Shown: piece after piece, positions 25,949 through 32,644 of the stretch
Numbering within the stretch: the first letter of the stretch is position 1
How the letters are laid out: each line of letters begins with the position of its first letter
DNA from: JAKAWW01 sp049965095
Lineage (GTDB): Archaea > Micrarchaeota > Micrarchaeia > Micrarchaeales > Micrarchaeaceae
NCBI GenBank assembly: GCA_049965095.1
Contig: JBMFWR010000001.1
Location: forward strand, 62,001-126,000
Direction: 5' to 3'
Length of the DNA: 64,000 nucleotides
Program-made: the position numbers and the translations under genes
Notes under the pieces: generated by a model
What the model saw: only the letters and a program-made list of their open reading frames with translations
Databases searched by the model: none
What the model was told of the DNA's origin: nothing

Positions 25949-26992
25949 CTAGCGAGAATATTCATAAGAAGCCATGCTTTTAATATAAGTTTGCGCGCCA
26001 TCCAAATCTATGCTGTATGTAGATATTTCAAATCCTCCTTTTTGCAGTGCTTTCAGTACTTTGGGGTCTTCAGCGATTGCTATCGCCATGCCACCACCTC
26101 CCCCTCCGCTGAGTTTTGCCCCCTTGGCACCATTGCTTTTTGCAATTTCAACAGCACGATTTAGTCCTTCGCTAGAAACGCCAAGCTTGTCAAGTGCCTC
26201 ATGATTCTTGTACATCAGAGAACCAACAGTTGCAAAATCACCGTTTTTTAACGCTTCAAGTCCATCAGCGGAATATCTTTCTATCATGTCAAATAAGCTT
26301 TCCACATAGTCTTTGCGATCTTGGTGAAGCTTTGCAACATGTCCCACAGTTTCGGCTGTGCTCTTCTTTGGCCCCGTATCAATGAATATGAGATCCGTCT
26401 TTTTGTCAATGTGCTCCTTTCGTGCTCCGTTGGCACTACTGTAGCTTACGTAGCCTCCATAAAATGAGGTGCTTACATCTATTTTGCCCGCTCCCTCGTT
26501 TTTGTGGAGTATGCGTTCCCCATCGCGTGCTACCTCTATTACCTCGCCATCTGGCAGGTAAGTTTGCTCGTGCTTTAGTATGGCGGTAGTAAAAGCAGTA
26601 GAGCATGCCGCACTGCTTGCAAAGCCCTTTTTGATCGGTATGTCAGAGCTTATAATTATCTTTTTGCCGAGCACATTTATGCCATAGCCAAACAGCAGTC
26701 TTGCACTTATCGTTGCATAAGGCAGCAGATGCTCGTTTATGCTGCTATGCTGGCTAATGAAATCCTGCAAATTTGTCCTAAAAGCATATCTGTAAAATAT
26801 AGTGCGCAGCAGAGCTTCGGAAAAAGTACTCTTTAAGCCCATTTGTGGCAATTCAACTTCAAGTTCGTTTCTTTGTGTGTAAGAAATATCTGCACTTGCA
26901 TGCGCATCTAGCGCCACGGCAACAGATAGCCTGCCATAAACTACTGCATGTTCTCCAAAAAGCTTTGCTACGGCCGGTGCTTTTACAATCAT
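25949..26992 (-). CDS. mvk: Mevalonate kinase
   Basis: This 347-residue GHMP kinase opens with KAPAVAKLFGEHAVVYG, the mevalonate-kinase N-terminal signature. It has the ATP loop KKGFASSAACSTAF and the C-terminal GAKLSGGGGGGMAIA motif. It phosphorylates mevalonate in isoprenoid synthesis, upstream of the prenyl synthase encoded at 8499. Length and start fit the family. It stands alone between a HAD gene (convergent) and a DUF981 gene (divergent). Confidence 0.95.
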   Translation of the reverse strand: MIVKAPAVAKLFGEHAVVYGRLSVAVALDAHASADISYTQRNELEVELPQMGLKSTFSEALLRTIFYRYAFRTNLQDFISQHSSINEHLLPYATISARLLFGYGINVLGKKIIISSDIPIKKGFASSAACSTAFTTAILKHEQTYLPDGEVIEVARDGERILHKNEGAGKIDVSTSFYGGYVSYSSANGARKEHIDKKTDLIFIDTGPKKSTAETVGHVAKLHQDRKDYVESLFDMIERYSADGLEALKNGDFATVGSLMYKNHEALDKLGVSSEGLNRAVEIAKSNGAKGAKLSGGGGGGMAIAIAEDPKVLKALQKGGFEISTYSIDLDGAQTYIKSMASYEYSR

Positions 26993-27106
26993 GTGATCAA
27001 TACAATTCAGCTTACGAAATATTTATTATTTGCCATTTCTTTGAGTCTGCTATGTCAAGCGCTAAGTTTTTAATGATTGCTTGCTTAGATAAAATTAGGT
27101 GGTAGA

Positions 27107-27682
27107 ATGGTATTTGTGGATCCGCTTACAATAATGCTGGTGGCAGTGGCAGCCAGCGCAGGCCTCATTGCAATGTACCTTGTCAAGGCAGCTAGGGGCA
27201 GCAAGAGCTTCATTGAACTTGCAGTGCCTAGCATGGTGATTGGTGCGTTCGATTTTGTCAGTGGCTTTTTCATGAGCTTTGGCTGGCCATTTCCAGGTCC
27301 GATGAGTGCGTACAACATGCTATTCGGAGATCCGATGCTTTTCCTAGGTTTGATAATGGTCGCTGGCGGCTACATGCTATACAAAGGAATTGACATAAAA
27401 GTGCTATCATATTTCGGCTTTCTTCTTGGAATATACCTATTCATAGAATCATACGCCATGGTAGCATTTAAGCTAGAGAGTGGGCAATATTTCCTGCCAG
27501 CTTTTAGTTTCTATCTGTTGTCTGCACTAGTTGCCTTCCTATCTCCTTTGATGTATATGAATCCAAAGAAAGGCGGCAAGTCAGTATACTACTTTATGAC
27601 ATTGCTTCTTGTGCTTGTTGCATTCCTGGCATTGTTCATAGGTAGCGCAGGCATATATGGGCATTTGGCATCGCCCCCATAA
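27107..27682 (+). CDS. DUF981-like multi-spanning membrane protein
   Basis: This 191-residue protein has six or so hydrophobic helices. It contains FDFVSGFFMSFGWPFPGPMSAYNMLFGDPMLFLG, resembling the W-P-x-P...YN..FG block of archaeal DUF981 proteins, whose function is unknown. The last residues are short and polar. GGTAG precedes the ATG. A T-rich tract follows the stop. Confidence 0.65.
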   Translation: MVFVDPLTIMLVAVAASAGLIAMYLVKAARGSKSFIELAVPSMVIGAFDFVSGFFMSFGWPFPGPMSAYNMLFGDPMLFLGLIMVAGGYMLYKGIDIKVLSYFGFLLGIYLFIESYAMVAFKLESGQYFLPAFSFYLLSALVAFLSPLMYMNPKKGGKSVYYFMTLLLVLVAFLALFIGSAGIYGHLASPP

Positions 27683-27689
27683 TTCAAAT

Positions 27690-27714
27690 CTTTTTCTTTT
27701 CTTTTTATTTCCTT
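27690..27714 (+). terminator. T-rich terminator after the DUF981 gene
   Basis: Ten bases after the stop a pyrimidine tract with three T-runs (TTTTTCTTTTCTTTTTATTT) begins. This is the archaeal intrinsic termination pattern. It separates the membrane protein gene from the downstream promoter and operator of the RHH-led operon. Confidence 0.5.
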
Positions 27715-27773
27715 GTTTTGCTGCTTGATGTAGCTAAAGCCAGATTCGCTTAAAACTGCTTGACTATGGTAAC

Positions 27774-27822
27774 CTTTTTATATATTAATGTATTATAATG
27801 TTATAACATTATATAACATTAT
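27774..27822 (+). promoter_or_regulatory. Promoter with overlapping palindromic operator of the RHH-CysDN operon
   Basis: A TATA box (TTTTTATATATT, about 27775-27786) puts the transcript start near 27806. A perfect 20-base palindrome, TATAATGTTATAACATTATA, spans 27794-27813 over that start. The half-site ATAACATTAT recurs at 27813-27822, exactly one helical turn after the copy at 27803-27812. Such tandem half-sites suit cooperative ribbon-helix-helix dimers, and the first gene downstream encodes one. Autoregulation is inferred. Confidence 0.7.
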
Positions 27823-27831
27823 GGTGTATTA

Positions 27832-28053
27832 ATGGGAGCTAAAAAAAGAAAGTATACAACAATAACGATTCCCTCGCCAATGTACGAAAAGCTTTCAAAG
27901 ATGATAGCAAATACAGGCTTTTCATCAGTATCGGATTACGTAACATATGTGGTGCGTGAGCTCATTGCAGAGGTCGAAGAAAGCAAATCCGCAAAAGACA
28001 AAAGCGTCAAATCCGATATAGTGGAAAAGCTCAAGGCCTTGGGCTATGCTTAA
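27832..28053 (+). CDS. Ribbon-helix-helix (CopG-type) regulator
   Basis: This 73-residue protein has a basic strand (KKRKYTTITIPSPMYEKLSKMIA) followed by two helices (SSVSDYVTYVVRELIAEVEE), the RHH DNA-binding fold. The C-terminal 25 residues are charged and end in KLKALGYA; the CysD-like protein of the same operon ends similarly in RLRSLGYM. The gene sits right behind a palindromic operator and leads the operon, so it probably represses its own transcription. The effector, if any, is unknown. Confidence 0.85.
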   Translation: MGAKKRKYTTITIPSPMYEKLSKMIANTGFSSVSDYVTYVVRELIAEVEESKSAKDKSVKSDIVEKLKALGYA

Positions 28054-28063
28054 AGGTGTTCAA

Positions 28064-28390
28064 ATGAAAAAAAATTCAAAAATGCCAAAACTAGCCGCAA
28101 CTGTGCAAAAAGGCGCCAAGATTGAAGCAATGGCAGAAACTCTTTGGAAAGACCCGAGCGTTGAAAACTGGGAGAAGTTTGCATTAGTGCTTCGCAACAG
28201 CAAAGCAAAATACTATAAGGTGTTTTATGAGTCGCTCAGGAACAGCGAAGACCTTACAAAGTCTTTTGCCAGGATTTACGATTCAAAAATGAAGCCAGTT
28301 GCAAAAGTCCCAATAATAATTAAAAAAGGGAAAAAGGTAGAAGGGGCAACAATATTTCTGAAAGGACTTAATAATGCAAATATATTTTGA
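28064..28390 (+). CDS. Unknown protein in the CysD/CysN operon
   Basis: This 108-residue basic protein starts at ATG 28064, five bases after AAAGGTG; an in-frame ATG at 28046 lies inside the RHH gene. The central part is helical with many aromatic residues (WKDPSVENWEKFALVLRNSKAKYYKVFYESLR). The end is strand-like (VAKVPIIIKKGKKVEGATIFL). I do not recognise a family. Its place between the regulator and the CysD-like gene suggests a role tied to them, such as an adaptor or small subunit. Confidence 0.7.
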   Translation: MKKNSKMPKLAATVQKGAKIEAMAETLWKDPSVENWEKFALVLRNSKAKYYKVFYESLRNSEDLTKSFARIYDSKMKPVAKVPIIIKKGKKVEGATIFLKGLNNANIF

Positions 28391-28401
28391 AAGGTGTTAT
28401 C

Positions 28402-29190
28402 GTGTTGGAGCAAAACCTAAAACAGCTTGAAGAGAAAAGCATCTATATAATGAGAGAAGCGCAGCTAAAATTCAAGAACATTGCAGCACTATGGAGCATG
28501 GGAAAGGATAGCACCACAATGCTTGCAATTGCAAGGAAGGCATTTATGGGCAAAGTGCCTTTTCCTGTAATACATATTGACAATGGTATAGACTTTCCAG
28601 AAACCTATGCGTTCAGAGAGGAACTTGCCAAAAAGTGGAACCTTAAACTGATAGTTGCGAAGAGCGAGATCAAGTCAGAAATATCTGGCTTTAGCTGCTG
28701 TGGCGCAAATAAGACCGTTGCACTCAAGAAAGTAATGAAGGATTACGGTTTCGACGCCCTTATTGTTTCAATAAGAAGAGACGAGCACAGCATAAGAGCA
28801 AAGGAAAGATACATATCGCCAAGGGACAAGAACTTCAAGTGGGATTACAAGAACCAGCCTGCAGAGCTATGGGATGACTATTCTTCAAAGATGGACACTG
28901 GCGGCCATGTGCGCATACATCCACTTCTGGACTGGAACGAGATAGACATATGGAATTACATAAAAAGGGAAAAGATTCCTATAAATCCGTTGTACCTTTC
29001 CAGAAATGGCTACAGGTACAGGAGCCTTGGCTGTACGCATTGTACAGTGCCAGTAAAATCAAGTGCAAAAACCCTAGACCAGATAATAAAAGAGCTGAAA
29101 ACCACAAAAGTTGAAGAAAGATCCGGAAGAGAGCAAGACAAGGAAAAGGAATACATAATGCAGCGCCTGAGATCTCTCGGCTACATGTAA
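28402..29190 (+). CDS. cysD: CysD-like sulfate adenylyltransferase subunit with CysH-type cysteines
   Basis: This 262-residue PP-loop protein has SMGKDS for the ATP pyrophosphate. The stretch RRDEHSIRAKER..SPRDKNFKWDYKNQPAELW and the ending EERSGREQDKE are CysD-like. It also has a CC pair (about residues 92-93) and GCTHCT (about residues 210-215). A CC...CxxC set is what assimilatory APS reductases use for a [4Fe-4S] cluster, and E. coli-type CysD lacks it. GTG 28402 is chosen because AAGGTG lies five bases upstream. It could adenylate sulfate with the CysN-like partner or act as a CysH-like reductase. Confidence 0.82.
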   Translation: MLEQNLKQLEEKSIYIMREAQLKFKNIAALWSMGKDSTTMLAIARKAFMGKVPFPVIHIDNGIDFPETYAFREELAKKWNLKLIVAKSEIKSEISGFSCCGANKTVALKKVMKDYGFDALIVSIRRDEHSIRAKERYISPRDKNFKWDYKNQPAELWDDYSSKMDTGGHVRIHPLLDWNEIDIWNYIKREKIPINPLYLSRNGYRYRSLGCTHCTVPVKSSAKTLDQIIKELKTTKVEERSGREQDKEKEYIMQRLRSLGYM

Positions 29191-29200
29191 AGGTGCTACC

Positions 29201-30400
29201 ATGGACATATATAAGATTGCGCTGCTTGGGGACAAGGACCACGGAAAATCCACCACAATAGGTAGTCTGCTTATGCTTACAGGCAGCATTAGCGAGACGC
29301 GCATCGAAGAAGCAAAGAAGACAAGCCGAAAGCTTGGTAGGCCTTTTGAGCCAGGATTCCTTCTTGACAGTTTCTCAGAGGAAAGGGAAGACGCAATGAC
29401 AATAGACACAACAAGAGCTCAGATACAGCACAAAGGTTCGGGCTTCGAATTTATAGACGTACCAGGCCACGAGGAGCTAATATCGAACATGCTTACAGGA
29501 GCTAGCAACGCAAGCACAGCAATACTGATGGTTTCGGCAAAGCCCGGAGAGGGAATAAGCGAGCAGACAAAGAGGCACATAATGTTGGCAAGGATGCTTG
29601 GCATAAGCAAAATAGTTATAGCGGTAAACAAGATGGATACAGTAGGCTATAGCAAGCGCAGTTTTGATTCGATACGCAGCAGCATGATGCAATTCATATG
29701 CGAAGCCGAAAAGTCTTTTGGGCCATTCAGAGTAAAGTTTGTCCCTGTATCGTCTTACAAGGCCGAAAATCTGGTAAGCCTTTCTGACAATATGGGCTGG
29801 TACAAGGGATCGCCACTCATAGAAGAGGTAAAGAATTTTGCAAAGTCCAAAGGAGATGAGCCCAAATATCTTAGGGCAATAGTACAGGGTTCAATAGATG
29901 GGCTTGCCGCTTGCAAAATAATATATGGATCAATGGCTGCAAAAAGCACGGTTGGCATCGTACCAAGATACAAAAGATGCAAAATATCTATGATAGTAAA
30001 AGCGGGCAAGCCTGCCAGGAAAGCAGAAAGAGGGAGTGCACCTGCAATAAAGCTTGAATGCCCTGATGTGCCGCAAAGAGGTAGCATAATATTCTCAGGC
30101 AAGAGGCCAATGGTGGGAAATAAAATCAGGGCAGTGGCATTTTTCATCTTTGCACCAAAGAAATGCATAATTAAAATGAATGGCAGCCAGCAGGAATGCT
30201 CATTTAAACCTATCTCAGAGATAAACATAGTAACAGCAAAAGCCTCAAAGGCAGAATCGGTAAAGCCTCTAGGCATATACAGAGTTTCGATAAAAGCAAA
30301 AGGCGAAATGGCATACGAGAAGTTTAAATACGCTGCAGATCTGGGAAGGTTTACAATATACGAAGGCAACAAGCTTGCCGGCTTTGGCATAATAATGTGA
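29201..30400 (+). CDS. cysN: CysN-like GTPase, sulfate adenylyltransferase large subunit
   Basis: This 399-residue translation-factor-type GTPase has GDKDHGKST (residues 10-18), an effector region with DSFSEEREDAMTIDT, DVPGHEE and NKMD, followed by two beta-barrel domains. The order and the EERE..TID segment are those of CysN, where GTP hydrolysis drives ATP sulfurylase. It is shorter than the E. coli protein. Together with the CysD-like gene 11 bases upstream it would activate sulfate to APS. AAAGGTG precedes the start at the same spacing as in the two genes before. No APS kinase is seen nearby. Confidence 0.83.
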   Translation: MDIYKIALLGDKDHGKSTTIGSLLMLTGSISETRIEEAKKTSRKLGRPFEPGFLLDSFSEEREDAMTIDTTRAQIQHKGSGFEFIDVPGHEELISNMLTGASNASTAILMVSAKPGEGISEQTKRHIMLARMLGISKIVIAVNKMDTVGYSKRSFDSIRSSMMQFICEAEKSFGPFRVKFVPVSSYKAENLVSLSDNMGWYKGSPLIEEVKNFAKSKGDEPKYLRAIVQGSIDGLAACKIIYGSMAAKSTVGIVPRYKRCKISMIVKAGKPARKAERGSAPAIKLECPDVPQRGSIIFSGKRPMVGNKIRAVAFFIFAPKKCIIKMNGSQQECSFKPISEINIVTAKASKAESVKPLGIYRVSIKAKGEMAYEKFKYAADLGRFTIYEGNKLAGFGIIM

Positions 30401-30497
30401 GCTTAGCTTGCCTTTGTGCCACAGCTTTGGATGCCTTCCAGCAAAGCACCGCCACACGCAGCGAAATCTATAAATACTAAAAAATCATAATTAAAAT

Positions 30498-31061
30498 ATG
30501 CAATATGCTACAAAGAAATTGCCACATTACGATCTTTCAAAGTTTGAGATAACTGCTGACCACAAGGTAATAGGCATCTATGAAGAGGCAATAAAGAGCT
30601 GGCTGCTTGAAAACAAAATACCTTCATTTTATGAGCTCCCTTACAAGGTTCATATAAGGGATATTGAAGCCAGCCATCATCCGGATTTCACCATAGGGAT
30701 TATGAAGGGTAGCAGCGTTGTAATACTAAATCCGCATTCTTCCCCAGACCACAAATTCCTTGAACTACAGAAAAGCATAATGTCGAACGGCTTTTACGTT
30801 ATAGTTATAGGGAGCAGATCAGAAACCGCGCTAAAGATGAGCCTTGGCATAACAAACCTAAGCGACTATGTCAATGAATACTGGTGGATGAGCAATAAAG
30901 AGCACGAAACAATTGACAAAATAAAGGAGAAGCTAGATACCATGAAGCAGGGCAGCGATGTAAAGGTATTGGATTACCAAGACCTGTATTCAATCGTTTC
31001 CAATTCCTCATGCATAAGTTTTGAAAATAACCAGAGTTCCTCAAAGATGCTGCGCAGATAA
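30498..31061 (+). CDS. Unknown conserved-looking soluble protein
   Basis: This 187-residue protein has mixed alpha/beta character. It has a helical start, a central part with alternating strands (HPDFTIGIMKGSSVVILNPH, FYVIVIGSRSE) and a helical C-terminus. The PDF...VVIL spacing loosely recalls PD-(D/E)XK nucleases, but the third acidic-Lys motif is not clear, so I make no call. TATA-like ATCTATAAATAC lies about 27 bases upstream of the ATG, suggesting a leaderless mRNA. It sits between the sulfate operon and the ribosomal cluster. Confidence 0.65.
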   Translation: MQYATKKLPHYDLSKFEITADHKVIGIYEEAIKSWLLENKIPSFYELPYKVHIRDIEASHHPDFTIGIMKGSSVVILNPHSSPDHKFLELQKSIMSNGFYVIVIGSRSETALKMSLGITNLSDYVNEYWWMSNKEHETIDKIKEKLDTMKQGSDVKVLDYQDLYSIVSNSSCISFENNQSSSKMLRR

Positions 31062-31144
31062 ATACTTTTATACCTTTCCTTTCATAATATTAATCACATT
31101 TAGAGCGTAGGCATTTTGCTGATTGCTTTTTGCGGTTTGATTTG

Positions 31145-31468
31145 ATGGTAGAATTGAACAATGGAATACGTTTAGCCGTTGACAGCGGAAAGGTAGCCAT
31201 CGGAGCCAACAAAGTGGTAGATTCAATAAAAGCTAACGAGGCAAAGCTTGTTGTCGTGGCTAAGAAGGGAGATAAAGTAATCATAGAAGACATCACCCAC
31301 ATGGCAAAGATATCCGATATAAAAGTTGTGGAATTTGATGGAGATTCAATGCAGCTCGGTGCGGTATGTGGCAAGCCTTTCTCTGTATCTGCGCTTTCGA
31401 TAATAGAGCAGGGCAACTCGAGCATACTTGATGAAATAGCCAAGGAAGAAAAAAGTGTGAATGCTTAA
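31145..31468 (+). CDS. rpl30e: Ribosomal protein L30e
   Basis: This 107-residue protein starts at ATG 31145. It has the L7Ae/L30e fold with L30e-specific parts: LAVDSGKVAIGANKVVDSIKANEAKLVVVAKKGD, VVEFDGDSMQLGAVCGKPFSVSALSIIEQGNSSIL. It binds a kink-turn in 23S rRNA. It opens the L30e-S12-S7-EF2 block typical of archaea. The usual nusA gene between L30e and S12 is missing here. The extra five codons upstream of 31145 are not needed for the family alignment. Confidence 0.92.
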   Translation: MVELNNGIRLAVDSGKVAIGANKVVDSIKANEAKLVVVAKKGDKVIIEDITHMAKISDIKVVEFDGDSMQLGAVCGKPFSVSALSIIEQGNSSILDEIAKEEKSVNA

Positions 31469-31485
31469 AATAGAAGTGTGATTTA

Positions 31486-31914
31486 TTGCCGAATGGTGAA
31501 TTTGCAGCTAGGAAGCTTATAAGACAGAGAAAGCATCAGAGGCTATTGAAAAAATGGCTCAAAAGGAAGATGTTCAAGCTCAAGGAAAAGTATGACCCTA
31601 TGGGAACGGTGCCAAGAGCCCGCGCTCTTGTTCTGCAGAAGTTTGCAGTTGGTCAGAAACAACCGCACTCTGGTCAGATAAAATGCGTTAAGGTTCAGCT
31701 TATCAAAAATGGCAAGATAGTTGGAGCGTATGTGCCTGGCGATGGTTCCATAGGATTCATAGACGAGCACGACGAAGTTACTATAGAAGGGCTCGGCGGT
31801 TCGCAAAGAGGGCAGATGGGAAGCATACCTGGAATGAAGTACAAGGTAGTCGAGATAAACGGAGTCAACATGAACCTCATAAGGACCGGCAAGAAGGAGA
31901 AGCCTAAGAGATGA
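31486..31914 (+). CDS. rps12: Ribosomal protein S12
   Basis: This is a 142-residue archaeal uS12 with a TTG start (PNGEFAARKLIRQRK). The conserved decoding-site loops are present: LQKFAVGQKQPHSGQIKCVKVQLI and VPGDGSIGFIDEHDEV. It lies near the A site and helps decoding accuracy. TTG is the only start that fits the family N-terminus. It is followed after four bases by rps7. Confidence 0.95.
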   Translation: MPNGEFAARKLIRQRKHQRLLKKWLKRKMFKLKEKYDPMGTVPRARALVLQKFAVGQKQPHSGQIKCVKVQLIKNGKIVGAYVPGDGSIGFIDEHDEVTIEGLGGSQRGQMGSIPGMKYKVVEINGVNMNLIRTGKKEKPKR

Positions 31915-31918
31915 TTAA

Positions 31919-32632
31919 ATGGACGAACCAAAAGAAGCTCAGCAGCAGAACCAAAAGGAAGAGCATGAAGCATCTTCGGCAAAGCGAAAGGCTTCAAAGA
32001 TTCAGCAGTCTGCAAGCGAGATAGGCATGAATGAGATTTTGCTATTCAACAAATACAGCTACAACGTTGAGGTTCACGACCTTAGCCTTAAGAATTACAT
32101 AAACCTTAAGAAAGAGGCATATCCAAATACGTTCAGGCGCAACAGCAAAAAGGATTTTTCAAAGGCAGGCATAAACATAGTAGAAAGGCTTGAAAATTCG
32201 CTTATGCGCGGAGGCACAGGGGACAAGATAAGTGGCCATGTCATAAGAACCGAAGGGCGTTTGCAGGGCAAGAAGCTCAAGGTAATGAAAATAATAGAGG
32301 ATGCATTTGACATTATAGCAAAGCAGACAGGAAAGAATCCTCTTCAAGTTCTTATAGACGCGTTGGAGTATAGCGCGCCCATAGAGGACACAACAAGGGT
32401 AATCTATGGAGGCATAACAAGCAACGTAGCTGTTGACGTAAGCGCAAGCAGGCGCCTTGACATAGCATTAAGGAACGTAGCAATGGCCACAATAATAGGT
32501 GCATTCTCAAGCAAGCGCACCATATCAGAAACGCTGGCAACCGAGCTTATACTTGCTTCTAACAACGACATAAACAGCTATGCAATAAAGCGCAAGAATG
32601 AAATAGAAAGAATGGCAAGAAGCGCAAAATGA
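31919..32632 (+). CDS. rps7: Ribosomal protein S7
   Basis: This 237-residue uS7 has a charged, Gln-rich N-terminal extension (about 1-35) and then the family core: FRRNSKKDFSKAGINIVERLENSLMRGGTGDKISG, NPLQVLIDALEYSAPIEDTTR and the C-terminal NSYAIKRKNEIERMARSAK. It nucleates the head of the small subunit. The N-terminal extension is longer than in most archaea, and the rest is standard. Confidence 0.95.
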   Translation: MDEPKEAQQQNQKEEHEASSAKRKASKIQQSASEIGMNEILLFNKYSYNVEVHDLSLKNYINLKKEAYPNTFRRNSKKDFSKAGINIVERLENSLMRGGTGDKISGHVIRTEGRLQGKKLKVMKIIEDAFDIIAKQTGKNPLQVLIDALEYSAPIEDTTRVIYGGITSNVAVDVSASRRLDIALRNVAMATIIGAFSSKRTISETLATELILASNNDINSYAIKRKNEIERMARSAK

Positions 32633-32644
32633 CGGGTTATTTTT

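Noticed and set aside
30401..30497. Short RNA gene in the gap after cysN
   Set aside because: Some GC-rich sequence is present but no stem or box motif was convincing; the gap is explained by a promoter.
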